Shown piece by piece: positions 17,509 through 26,400 of a stretch of DNA of 64,000 nt. Every line of letters begins with the position of its first letter. The stretch's first letter is position 1. Made by a program: the position numbers and the translations under genes. Below the pieces are notes generated by a model that saw only the letters and a program-made list of their open reading frames with translations, was not told the origin of the DNA and did not search any database. Source of the stretch: Streptomyces sp. NBC_00223. GTDB lineage: Bacteria; Actinomycetota; Actinomycetes; Streptomycetales; Streptomycetaceae. The stretch lies in NCBI RefSeq assembly GCF_036199905.1, contig NZ_CP108109.1:6392501-6456500 (forward strand), in the 5' to 3' direction.

Positions 17509-19029
17509 ATGCCCGAACCCCGTACCGTCGCTCTTGTCACGCTCGGCTGCGCCCGCAATGAGGTGGACTCGGAGGAACTCGCCGGCCGGCTCGCGGCGGA
17601 CGGCTGGCGACTGGTCGACGACGCCTCCGACGCCGAGGTGGCGGTGGTGAACACCTGCGGCTTCGTCGACGCCGCCAAGAAGGACTCGGTGGACGCCCTG
17701 CTGGAGGCCAACGACCTCAAGGCGCACGGCCGCACCAAGGCCGTCGTCGCCGTGGGCTGCATGGCCGAGCGGTACGGCAAGGAGCTGGCCGACGCGCTGC
17801 CGGAGGCCGACGGGGTCCTGGGCTTCGACGACTACGCGGACATCTCCGACCGGCTGCGGACGATCCTGGCCGGCGGGGTGCACGCCGCCCACACCCCCCG
17901 CGACCGGCGCAAGCTGCTGCCGATCAGCCCCGCTGAGCGGCAGCAGGCGACGGTGGCACTGCCCGGGCACGCGCAGACCGCCGACGTGACCGAACCGGTC
18001 GGGCCGGTCGCGGACCTGGCCGACCTGCCCGAGGGCGTCGCCCCCGCGTCGGGGCCGCGGGCCCCGCTGCGCCGCCGGCTGGACTCCGGGCCTGTCGCCT
18101 CCGTGAAGCTCGCCTCCGGGTGCGACCGGCGCTGCTCCTTCTGCGCGATCCCGTCCTTCCGCGGCTCCTTCATCTCCCGCCGCCCCTCCGACGTCCTCGG
18201 CGAGACCCGCTGGCTGGCCGGACAGGGCGTCAAGGAGGTCATGCTCGTCAGCGAGAACAACACCTCCTACGGCAAGGATCTCGGCGACATCCGCCTGCTG
18301 GAGACGCTGCTGCCCGAACTGGCCGCCGTCGAGGGCATCGAGCGGATCCGGGTCAGCTATCTGCAGCCCGCCGAGATGCGGCCCGGCCTGATCGACGTGC
18401 TCACCTCGACGCCGGGCGTCGTGCCGTACTTCGACCTGTCCTTCCAGCACTCGGCGCCCGCCGTGCTGCGCGCGATGCGGCGCTTCGGCGACACCGACCG
18501 CTTCCTGGAACTGCTGGACTCGATCCGCGCCAAGGCCCCCGAAGCCGGTGTGCGGTCCAACTTCATCGTCGGCTTCCCCGGCGAGACGGAGGCCGACCTC
18601 GCGGAGCTGGAGCGCTTCCTCGGCGCGGCGCGGCTGGACGCCATCGGGGTGTTCGGCTACTCCGACGAGGACGGCACCGAGGCGGCGACGTACGCGGACA
18701 AGCTCGACGAGGATGTGGTCGCCGCTCGGCTCGCCCGGGTCTCGCGGCTGGCCGAGGAGCTGACCGCCCAGCGCGCCGAGGAGCGCCTCGGCGCCACGGT
18801 GACCGTCCTGGTCGAGGCCGTGGACGAGGAGACCGGCGAGGTCACCGGCCGGGCCGACCACCAGGCGCCCGAGACCGACGGCCAGGTCGTACTGGAACCG
18901 ATCGGCGACTGGCAGCCGGTGCCCGGGACCTTCGTCACGGCGAAGGTGACCGGGACGGAGGGCGTCGACCTGATCGCCGAGCCGCTGGGCGTGCAGGGGG
19001 CGGACTGTGCCGAGGGGGTGGGCAGATGA
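17509..19029 (+). CDS. rimO: Ribosomal protein S12 methylthiotransferase RimO
   Basis: Radical-SAM enzyme that methylthiolates the conserved aspartate of ribosomal protein S12. The N-terminal UPF0004 domain carries its own cluster cysteines (VTLGCARNEVDSEEL, VNTCGF, AVGCMAERYG). The radical-SAM motif is SGCDRRCSFC (Cys205, Cys209, Cys212). A C-terminal TRAM domain is present (about 425-490). The AIPSFRGSFISR signature after the motif fits RimO rather than MiaB, whose gene lies separately at 41499. TACTCT stands six bases before the ATG and no Shine-Dalgarno is seen, so the message may be leaderless. The stop overlaps the pgsA start by four bases. Confidence 0.95.
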   Translation: MPEPRTVALVTLGCARNEVDSEELAGRLAADGWRLVDDASDAEVAVVNTCGFVDAAKKDSVDALLEANDLKAHGRTKAVVAVGCMAERYGKELADALPEADGVLGFDDYADISDRLRTILAGGVHAAHTPRDRRKLLPISPAERQQATVALPGHAQTADVTEPVGPVADLADLPEGVAPASGPRAPLRRRLDSGPVASVKLASGCDRRCSFCAIPSFRGSFISRRPSDVLGETRWLAGQGVKEVMLVSENNTSYGKDLGDIRLLETLLPELAAVEGIERIRVSYLQPAEMRPGLIDVLTSTPGVVPYFDLSFQHSAPAVLRAMRRFGDTDRFLELLDSIRAKAPEAGVRSNFIVGFPGETEADLAELERFLGAARLDAIGVFGYSDEDGTEAATYADKLDEDVVAARLARVSRLAEELTAQRAEERLGATVTVLVEAVDEETGEVTGRADHQAPETDGQVVLEPIGDWQPVPGTFVTAKVTGTEGVDLIAEPLGVQGADCAEGVGR

Positions 19030-19853
19030 CGGGAGCCTCCCCCTCACCCGCCCCCGACCATCTCGGCGACCCGGCCGTGCACACGGCCGGCCTGTGGAAT
19101 GTCGCGAATCTGCTGACGATGGCCCGCCTGGTGCTGGTACCGGGCTTCGTCCTGCTGCTCGTGCACGGCGACGGCCACGACCCGGCCTGGCGCTCCTTCG
19201 CCTGGGCGGCGTTCGCCGTCGCCATGATCACCGACCTCTTCGACGGGGAGCTGGCCCGCCGCTACGGCCTCGTCACGGACTTCGGCAAGATCGCCGACCC
19301 GATCGCCGACAAGGCGATCATGGGCGCGGCGCTGGTCGGACTGTCGGCGCTGGGCGATCTGCCCTGGTGGGTGACGATCGTCATCCTCGTACGGGAGCTC
19401 GGGATCACGCTGATGCGGTTCTGGGTGATCCGGCACGGGGTGATTCCGGCCAGCCGGGGCGGGAAGCTCAAGACGCTCACACAGGGCGTCGCGGTGGGCA
19501 TGTACATCCTCGCGCTGACCGGGCCGCTGGCGACGACCAGGGCCTGGCTGATGGGGCTCGCGGTGCTGCTGACCGTCGGGACCGGCCTGGACTACGTGCG
19601 GCAGGCGGTCGTCCTGCGCCGGGCCGGGCTGGCGGCGGAGGCGGCGGCGCGCACGGCGGAGCCGGGGCTTCCCGGGGGCGCCGCGGCCGCGGCCGAGCCG
19701 CTGGGGGCCGAGGGGGCCGTCGTGGAGCAGATCGCGGCGGAGCAGGTTGCCGCGGAGTCGGCCGTGGCGGAGCCCGCGGTCGGCGGGGCGACGGTGGCCG
19801 GTCCCGGGCTTGTCGAGCCGGCCGGTGACCACGAGCGGCAGCGCGGCGCGTGA
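19026..19853 (+). CDS. pgsA: CDP-diacylglycerol-glycerol-3-phosphate 3-phosphatidyltransferase PgsA
   Basis: Integral membrane enzyme making phosphatidylglycerol phosphate, the precursor of phosphatidylglycerol and cardiolipin. The CDP-alcohol phosphotransferase motif is complete: DLFDGELAR, eight residues, G, then DPIAD with three-residue spacing between aspartates. Four to six membrane helices cover residues 20-195. Beyond about 200 there is an Ala/Glu/Val-rich tail of 75 residues that is not part of the catalytic fold and probably varies between species. ATG 19026 overlaps the rimO stop (ATGA) and its own stop overlaps the cinA start (GTGA), so the three genes are probably translationally coupled. 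Confidence 0.92.
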   Translation: MTGASPSPAPDHLGDPAVHTAGLWNVANLLTMARLVLVPGFVLLLVHGDGHDPAWRSFAWAAFAVAMITDLFDGELARRYGLVTDFGKIADPIADKAIMGAALVGLSALGDLPWWVTIVILVRELGITLMRFWVIRHGVIPASRGGKLKTLTQGVAVGMYILALTGPLATTRAWLMGLAVLLTVGTGLDYVRQAVVLRRAGLAAEAAARTAEPGLPGGAAAAAEPLGAEGAVVEQIAAEQVAAESAVAEPAVGGATVAGPGLVEPAGDHERQRGA

Positions 19854-20335
19854 GCGCGGCCGCCGACGTCCTGCGGCTGCTGGACGAGCGCGGGGCGACC
19901 GTGGCCGTCGCCGAGTCCCTCACCGGCGGTCTGGTGGCCGCCGAGCTGGCCTCGGTGCCCGGCGCGTCGCGTACCTTCCGGGGCTCGGTGACGGCCTACG
20001 CGACCGCGCTCAAGCACGAGCTCCTCGGAGTGGACGCCTCACTGCTGGCCGCGCGCGGCGCGGTGGACGCCCAGGTGGCGCGCGAGATGGCCGAGGGCGT
20101 ACGGGACCGGCTCGGAGCGGACTGGGGCGCCTCGACCACGGGCGTCGCGGGGCCCGACCCGCAGGACGGGCAGCCGGTGGGCACCGTGTATGTGGCCGTC
20201 GCGGGCCCGGACGGCACGGTGGTCTCCTCCTTGCGCCTGACCGGCGACCGTACCGCGATCCGCACCTCCTCCGTGACAGCTCTACTGGAACTGCTCGCAC
20301 GGGAGTTGCGAAGGAGTACGGTTGCGGGTCCGTAG
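19850..20335 (+). CDS. cinA: CinA-family nicotinamide-nucleotide amidohydrolase (PncC-type)
   Basis: 161 residues corresponding to the C-terminal domain of CinA, which hydrolyses nicotinamide mononucleotide to nicotinate mononucleotide and ammonia in the pyridine-nucleotide salvage cycle. Diagnostic segments are VAVAESLTGGLVAAEL, SVPGASRTFRGSVTAYA, and STTGVAGPDPQDGQPVGTVYVAV. The N-terminal molybdopterin-like domain of full-length CinA is absent, which is usual for this stand-alone form. GTG 19850 overlaps the pgsA stop. It is followed by clgR, an arrangement common in actinobacteria. Confidence 0.92.
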   Translation: MSAAADVLRLLDERGATVAVAESLTGGLVAAELASVPGASRTFRGSVTAYATALKHELLGVDASLLAARGAVDAQVAREMAEGVRDRLGADWGASTTGVAGPDPQDGQPVGTVYVAVAGPDGTVVSSLRLTGDRTAIRTSSVTALLELLARELRRSTVAGP

Positions 20336-20520
20336 CCGGGACAGGCGACGGAATAACGCTCCCAGGACGCGTCCGGGGGCGCGGGACAGGGAAGAAGACA
20401 GGGAGCAGGGATGTTTGCAGCCCTGAGTGAACACGTCTTTGCTCCCCGCACGGCCGGTGCCCGAGGCGGTACGGTGGGGCGAGAAGGATGCGGTAACACG
20501 GTCCGAGGAGGGAGCCACCG

Positions 20521-20922
20521 ATGATCCTGCTCCGTCGCCTGCTGGGTGACGTGCTGCGTCGGCAGCGCCAGCGCCAGGGCCGTACCCTGCGTGAGGTCTC
20601 CTCATCCGCCCGGGTCTCACTCGGGTATCTGTCCGAGGTCGAACGGGGGCAGAAGGAGGCGTCCTCCGAACTGCTCTCGGCGATCTGCGACGCTTTGGAC
20701 GTGCCGATGTCCGAGGTGATGCGCGAGGTCAGCGACGATCTGTCGCTCGCCGAGCTGGCAGAGTCGGCTGCCGCCGAGACCACCGCCGCGCCGATGCGGC
20801 CCCTGCTGGGCGCGGTCACGTCCGTCACTTCCGTCACATCCGTGGCGTCCACCTCGGACGAACGGATCACGATCAAGGCACCCAAGAAGTCCGCCGAGGC
20901 TGTCGACGTCGTCGCCGCCTGA
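20521..20922 (+). CDS. clgR: ClgR-type HTH regulator of Clp protease genes
   Basis: 133-residue XRE-family activator. The HTH spans about 20-60 (RTLREVSSSARVSLGYLSEVERGQ), where VSLGYLSEVERGQKEAS is the recognition region typical of ClgR. ClgR activates clpP1P2, clpC and lon in Streptomyces. The C-terminus is VDVVAA: two terminal alanines are the reported ClpP degradation signal of this family, so the protein probably controls its own lifetime. A Ser-Val-Thr repeat (SVTSVTSVAS) is encoded by near-identical 9-base units around 20816-20850. GAGGAGGGA lies about eight bases before ATG 20521. A strong terminator follows. Confidence 0.92.
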   Translation: MILLRRLLGDVLRRQRQRQGRTLREVSSSARVSLGYLSEVERGQKEASSELLSAICDALDVPMSEVMREVSDDLSLAELAESAAAETTAAPMRPLLGAVTSVTSVTSVASTSDERITIKAPKKSAEAVDVVAA

Positions 20923-20945
20923 GGTACGCGAGCGGTCTGCCCGTC

Positions 20946-20997
20946 AAAGCGCGGCGGCCCCGTCCGGGAGTGATCCCGGCGGGGCCGCCGCGCTTTT
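20946..20997 (+). terminator. Intrinsic terminator after clgR
   Basis: A 17-bp perfect stem (AAAGCGCGGCGGCCCCG at 20946-20962 with CGGGGCCGCCGCGCTTT at 20980-20996), with a further CCGGGA/TCCCGG pairing in its loop, ends in TTTT. It closes the rimO-pgsA-cinA-clgR group before dps. Confidence 0.9.
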
Positions 20998-21090
20998 GCC
21001 ATGTGTGGGGCGGCGAGGCAGGGTAGGCGCAGGGGGGTCAGCACGGGACCAAACGGACCTGATGGCGTCGATCCGCGAGGAGACAAACGC

Positions 21091-21561
21091 ATGACTGTCG
21101 TGAAGAGCCCCCTGCCCGAGTCGGCCCGCAAGAGCGTGGGAGAAGCCCTCCAGGGCTCACTGGTCGATCTGATCGACCTCTCCCTGCTCGCCAAGCAGGT
21201 GCACTGGAACGTCATCGGCCCCCGCTTCCGCTCCATCCACCTCCAACTGGACGAGGTCGTGGAGACCGCCCGGCTGGCCTCCGACACGGTCGCCGAACGG
21301 GCCTCCGCGATCGGCGTCTCCGCCGACGGGCGCGCGGGCACGGTGGCCAAGACCAGCGGCATCGACACGGTGACGGACGGCTGGGTCAAGGACGGCGAGG
21401 TGGTGGACATCCTCGTCGCCGCCCTGGACGTGACCATCACTCGAATGAGGGAACGGATCGCGGCCACTGATGTGCCCGACCCGGTCACACAGGACATTCT
21501 CATTGGAATCACCGCAGATCTGGAGAAATACCACTGGATGTTCCAGGCGGAGAACGTCTGA
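21091..21561 (+). CDS. dps: Dps-family DNA-binding ferritin
   Basis: 156-residue miniferritin that oxidises and stores iron and protects DNA in starved or sporulating cells. The ferroxidase signature is intact: KQVHWNVIGPRFRSIHLQLDE supplies the His, Asp and Glu ligands, followed by the second-helix segment VAERASAIGVSADG. Total length is normal. By position it corresponds to the DpsB paralogue of S. coelicolor; the paralogue assignment is from memory of gene order. ATG 21091 follows CGAGGAGA at about eight bases; the frame's upstream extension to 21001 has no family similarity. Confidence 0.92.
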   Translation: MTVVKSPLPESARKSVGEALQGSLVDLIDLSLLAKQVHWNVIGPRFRSIHLQLDEVVETARLASDTVAERASAIGVSADGRAGTVAKTSGIDTVTDGWVKDGEVVDILVAALDVTITRMRERIAATDVPDPVTQDILIGITADLEKYHWMFQAENV

Positions 21562-21567
21562 GGGGCT

Positions 21568-22179
21568 GTGCGCGCCTTCGGTGTGCGGCTTCGGAGGGCC
21601 GGGGGCGGGGCGGCGGTGTCGGCCGCGGCGGGGGCCGGGCATGGAGGCGGGCTTCGAGCCGGGCTTGGGGCGGGGGACGGGCCGGGGTCGCCGGCCGGGG
21701 CGGGGCTGCCGTCCCGGCCTGAGGCGGGACCGGGGGCGCCGAGGTCGTTGTCCGGGCTGGAGCGTGGGGTCGGCAGGGGCGGTCCGGCGCCGGGCGGTCG
21801 GTGCGGCCGCGGGCGGATGCCCGGCCGTACGCGGTCCGGCGCTCGGTTCCGCCTGGCGGTCCGGCGGCGTGCGGCGATGGCGGCCGGCGCGGTCGGCGGG
21901 GCGCTGTGGTGGTGGGCCGCGCTGCGGTTCGCCGTACGGCCGGACGCCGCCGAGGCGTGGGAGGGCGTCTTGGCCGCGGGCGGCTGGGGTCTCGGGCTGA
22001 TACCGCTGCACGCCGTACCGCTGCGGCGGCGGCGCGCCGCCGATCGGCCGGGGGCGTCGTCGGTCGGCGAGCGGGTGGGCTTCGCGGGCGTGAGCGCGGG
22101 GGCGGGGGCGGGTGCGGGCGTGGGTGAGAGCGAGGGCGAGCGCACGGGCGGTGGTACGGGCGCCGCCGGGGGCGGGTGA
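21568..22179 (+). CDS. Hypothetical small membrane protein with low-complexity ends
   Basis: Not recognised. The central part (about 100-150) is protein-like: RRRAAMAAGAVGGALWWWAA, RFAVRPDAAEAWEGVLAAG and a second hydrophobic stretch ending IPLHAVPLRRRR, suggesting two short membrane helices with positive flanks. The first 90 residues and the C-terminus are Gly/Ala/Arg-rich and could be over-called. GTG 21568 lies six bases after the dps stop; a downstream start would give a smaller core protein. Whether the N-terminal half is translated is uncertain. Confidence 0.5.
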   Translation: MRAFGVRLRRAGGGAAVSAAAGAGHGGGLRAGLGAGDGPGSPAGAGLPSRPEAGPGAPRSLSGLERGVGRGGPAPGGRCGRGRMPGRTRSGARFRLAVRRRAAMAAGAVGGALWWWAALRFAVRPDAAEAWEGVLAAGGWGLGLIPLHAVPLRRRRAADRPGASSVGERVGFAGVSAGAGAGAGVGESEGERTGGGTGAAGGG

Positions 22180-22191
22180 GGTGCGGTCCGG

Positions 22192-23019
22192 TCAGCCGGG
22201 GCCGGGTGGATTGCCGCCGTTGGGGTGCGGGCCCGGGCCGCGCTGGCAGCGCGGACACCAGTACGCGACCCGGCTCTCGTCCGGCAGACCATGGCGTGCG
22301 GCCCTGACGGAGCTGCCGCAGCGCAGGCACGGCTGGTGCTCTCGGCCGTAGACCCAGTGCGTCCGGCCGCGCCGGGTGTCCCCGGTCGTCACATGGCCCG
22401 GGCGGGCCTTGTTCGCCTCCAGCAGCCGCTTCGCCAGCGCGACCAGCTTCTCCGGGGCCGTGACCTCCCCGACCGGCGTCCACGGCGTCACCCCGCGCAG
22501 AAAACACAGCTCCGCCACATAGACATTGCCGATCCCGGCGAGATTGCGCTGGTCGAGCAGTGCTTCGCCGAGCTGGCGGGCCGGGTCCGAGGCCAGCGAG
22601 GCGAGTGCCCGGGCCGGATTCCAGTCCGGACCGAGCAGATCGGGACCCAGATGGCCTACCGTCCCGCTTTCCTCCGCCGTCGGCAGCAGCTCCAGCACCG
22701 GCAGCCGGTAACCGACGGCCGTCCTCGTCCCGGCCTCCAGAACCGCTCGGACCTGGTGGTCGGGGCCACCACGCCAACGCTCGCCCGGCCCGTAGAGGTG
22801 CCAGGCACCGTCCATTCGCAGATGACAGTGGAGCGTCAGAGCTCCGTCCAGCCGGAACATCAGGTGCTTGCCGCGCGGCACCACCTCCAGCAGCCGTCGT
22901 CCCACCAGGTCCACGGTGGCCAGCCGTGGCACGCGCAGATCCGCCCGCAGCAGCGTCCGGTCGGCCAGCGCCGCGTGCAGTCGGTGAGCGGTCAGCCAGA
23001 CCGTGTCTCCTTCAGGCAC
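22192..23019 (-). CDS. Fpg/Nei-family DNA glycosylase (Nei2-like, endonuclease VIII type)
   Basis: Base-excision repair glycosylase/AP lyase. Maturation at GTG 23019 gives PEGDTVWLTAHRL, so Pro2 and Glu3 are the catalytic residues as in Nei. Other family features are RLATVDLVGRRL, GKHLMFRLDGALTLHCHLRMDG, the helix-two-turn-helix LLDQRNLAGIGNVYVAELCF, and a C-terminal zinc finger (CLRCGSS then WCPRCQRG). The 275-residue length is normal. The sequence upstream in the same frame, to 23289, is repeat-rich intergenic DNA and is excluded. The gene lies downstream of lhr on the same strand, separated by a 419-base gap. Confidence 0.9.
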   Translation of the reverse strand: MPEGDTVWLTAHRLHAALADRTLLRADLRVPRLATVDLVGRRLLEVVPRGKHLMFRLDGALTLHCHLRMDGAWHLYGPGERWRGGPDHQVRAVLEAGTRTAVGYRLPVLELLPTAEESGTVGHLGPDLLGPDWNPARALASLASDPARQLGEALLDQRNLAGIGNVYVAELCFLRGVTPWTPVGEVTAPEKLVALAKRLLEANKARPGHVTTGDTRRGRTHWVYGREHQPCLRCGSSVRAARHGLPDESRVAYWCPRCQRGPGPHPNGGNPPGPG

Positions 23020-23100
23020 CCGTCCATGATGGCGCGCCCACCGCACGAACGGCGCCGGGCCCCGCGCCGCGGGCCGCTTGTCCGGGGCGCCATTCTCCCG

Positions 23101-23410
23101 GCCGCGTCCGAGCTGGGCCGTGTGACGCACCCGGTGCTGCTTCGGGCCGCGCGCGTCTTTGGCCGGGTGGCACCTCGTGGTGCTGGCCGGCTGTTCGGGG
23201 CGCAGGGCTGTGTCCGGGGCCGACGCCGGGCCACGTACCTCGACGTTGCTTCGACCCGGCGCGCGTCTGGGTCGGGCGGCACACCTCATCGCGCTGGCCG
23301 GTTGTCCGGTTGTCCGGGGCGTCCGGCTTTGTCGGGCTCCTGGCCGCGTCCGATGTCGGTGGGCAGACCCCTGACGTTGCTTCGGGCCGCGCGCGTCCGG
23401 GCGGGCTGCG
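23101..23410. repeat. Degenerate intergenic direct repeats between lhr and nei
   Basis: The 419-base gap 23020-23438 has no credible gene. It contains three imperfect copies of a unit starting GCTTCGGGCCGCGCGCGTC, at about 23136, 23245 and 23376 (spacings 109 and 131). The first two copies continue with a shared tract of the form GGTCGGGCGGCAC, then CTGGCCGGTTGTCCGG. GGCCGCGTCCGA also occurs at 23100 and again at 23342. The units are too diverged and frameless to be coding. Confidence 0.6.
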
Positions 23411-23438
23411 TGCCGTGCCGCCCCCGGTCGTGTCCCGG

Positions 23439-26400
23439 CTATCCGCCGTCGCGCAGCCGCAGCCCGCGTGGTGTGGCGTGGAAACCGGCCGCCTCCAGTG
23501 CCCGGCCCACCGGGGAGGTCAGCGCGGACTCGCCGTTGGTCCGCTCCACGGTGAGTCGGCCCAGTGCGCCCTCGCGGACCGCCAGCGCCAAGGCATCAGC
23601 GGCGGCCTGCACCCGTATCTCCTCCGCGGACCACGCCAGCAGTGTCTTTCCGCCCCGCTCGACATAGAGCGTCAGCTCCCCGTCGGTCAGGACCACCAGG
23701 GCGCCGGCCTTGCGTCCCGGCTTGTGGGTGACGCCCGCGGGCTGCTGGGGCCAGGGCAGCGCGGCTCCGTACGGGTTGGCGGGATCGGCCGCGGCGAGCA
23801 CCACCGTGCGGACCTTTCCCCGGTGGTCCTCCTCCCGCTCCCGGGCCGTGCTCAGGGCCCGCAGCCGGTCCACGGCGCCGTCCATCGCGAACTGCGCGGC
23901 TCCGAGCCCTTCCACCACGTAGCCGCGTCTGGCCTGGCCGGTCTCCTCGAAGGCGGCCAGCACCCGATAGGCCGCGGAGAAGCCGCCCGCCACACCTTCG
24001 GCCGCCACCGCGCCGCGGGTGACCACACCGTGCCGGTCAAGAAGAGTGTGCGTCAGCGCGTGCGCCCGCAGCGTCGGATCGGGCTCGGCCGGGGGCACCA
24101 GCGACCAGCGCCCCGCGGTGGTGGGCGGTCCCGTGCGCGAGGCGGTGGCGCGCGGCGGCCGGGCGGTGGCCAGGGAGCTGTACCGGCCGCGGGGGACGGA
24201 CCTCGGGGCCCGGTGCGCGGTGGCCCCCGCCGTGCGGCCCGAACCGAGCAGCGCCCGCAGTGGTGCCAGCGTGTCGTTGGTGAGCCGTCCCGACCAGGCC
24301 AAGTCCCAGACCGCGTCGGCAAGTTGGGGGTCGGAGGCATCCACGCCGGCCGCCCGCGCCTGGTCGGCGATCTGGCGGAAGAACAGCCCGTAGCCACCGG
24401 AGAGCGCCGTCAGCACCGCCTCGTGGAGCGGCGACAGCTCCAGCGGCTGCGGCGCGGGCAGCAACAGGGGGGCGCTGTCCGCCGGATAGAGCGCGACCCA
24501 GCCGTCCTTGCCGGGCAGCGCCCCGGCGCCCGCCCACAGGATCTCGCCCGAGGCAGTCAGCTCGTCCAGCATCGCCGGGGTGTAGCCGGTCACCCGGGAC
24601 GGCAGCACCAGCTTCTCCAGGGCCGACGCGGGCACCGCCGCGCCCTGCAACTGCTCCACGGCCCGCGCCAGCCCGTCCGTCCCGCGCAGGCTGTGCGTGC
24701 CCACGTGCTGCCACTGGGGGAGGAAGACCCCGAGTGTCGCGGGCGGCACCGGCTCCAGCTCCTGGCGCAGAGCCGCCAGCGAACGGCGCCGCAGCCTCCG
24801 CAGCACCTCCGCGTCGCACCACTCCTGACCGGCCCCGCCCGGCCGGAACTCGCCCTGCACCACCCGGCCCGCCGCCGCCAGCCGGTGCAGGGTGCCGTCG
24901 GCCACGGCGGCCCCCAGGCCGAACCTCCCGGCCGCCTCCCCGGTCGTGAACGGCCCGTGCGTGCGCGCGTACCGGGCCAGCAGGTCGCCCAGCGGGTCCT
25001 TGACCGGCTCGGTGAACGCCACCGGCACCCCTACCGGCAGCGCCGTGCCCAGCGCGTCCCGCAGCCGTCCCGCGTCCTCCACCCCGGCCCAGTGCTCCGC
25101 TCCGGCGATCCGCACCCTGATCGCCCGGCGCGCGGACTCCAGACCGACCGCCCACGCCGGATCCGCGCCGCGCTCGACCAACTCCGCCGTGGTGAGCGGG
25201 CCGAGCAGCCGCAGCAGGTCCGCGACCGCCTCGGCGTCCTTGGCCCTGCGGTCCTCGGTGAGCCACTGCAACTCGCGGTCCAGCTCGACCAGCACGTCCT
25301 CGTCCAGCAGCTCCCGCAACTCCGCCTGGCCGAGCAGCTCCGCGAGCAGCCGCGAGTCAAGCGAGAGCGCGGCCGCCCTGCGCTCGGCCAGCGGCGAGTC
25401 CCCCTCGTAGAGGAACTGCGCCACATAGCCGAAGAGCAGCGACCGCGCGAAGGGCGACGGCTCCGGGGTGGTGACCTCAACGAGCCGGACCCGGCGTGAC
25501 TCGATGTCACCCATCAGCTCCACCAGGCCCGGCACGTCGAACACGTCCTGAAGGCACTCGCGCACCGCTTCGAGCACAATCGGGAAGGACCCGAACTCCG
25601 AGGCCACCTGGAGCAGTTGGGAGGCCCGACGGCGCTGCTGCCACAGCGGGGTGCGCTTGCCCGGGCTGCGGCGCGGCAACAGCAGCGCCCGGGCGGCGCA
25701 TTCGCGGAACCGCGAGGCGAACAGCGCCGAGCCGCCCACCTGATCCGTCACCAACTGCTCGATCTCGCCCTTGTCGAAGGCGACATCGGCCGCACCCACC
25801 GGCGACTGATCACTGTCGAACTCGGCTCCCCGCAGGGCCGGATCGGAGTCCAGCAGGTCGAGGCCCATCAGGTCGGCGTCGGGCAGCCGCAGCACGATCC
25901 CGTCGTCGGCGTGCATGGCCTGCGCGTCCAGGCCGTACCGCTCCTGGAGCCGGGCGCCGAGCGCGAGTGCCCAGGGGGCGTGCACCTGCGCGCCGAAGGG
26001 GGAGTGGATGATCACCCGCCAGTCGCCCAGCTCGTCGCGGAAACGCTCGACGACGATCGTGCGGTCGTCCGGCACATGGCCGCACGCCTGGCGCTGCTCG
26101 GCCAGATAGGCCAGCACATTGTCCACCGCCCAGGTGTCGAGGCCCGCCGAGGTCAGCCGCTTTCTGGCCGCCTCCGGTGCCAGCGCGCCCACCTCGCGCA
26201 GCCAGGCGCCCACCGCCCGCCCCAGCTCCAGCGGGCGGCCGAGCTGGTCGCCCTTCCAGAACGGCAGCCGTCCCGGCACCCCCGGCGCCGGGGAGACCAG
26301 CACCCGGTCCCGGGTGATGTCCTCGATCCGCCACGAGGTGGTGCCCAGGGTGAAGACATCGCCGACCCGGGACTCGTAGACCATCTCCTCGTCCAGCTCG

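Noticed and set aside
22192..23289. Longer glycosylase frame
   Set aside because: The catalytic Pro2-Glu3 must follow the start, so GTG 23019 is required.
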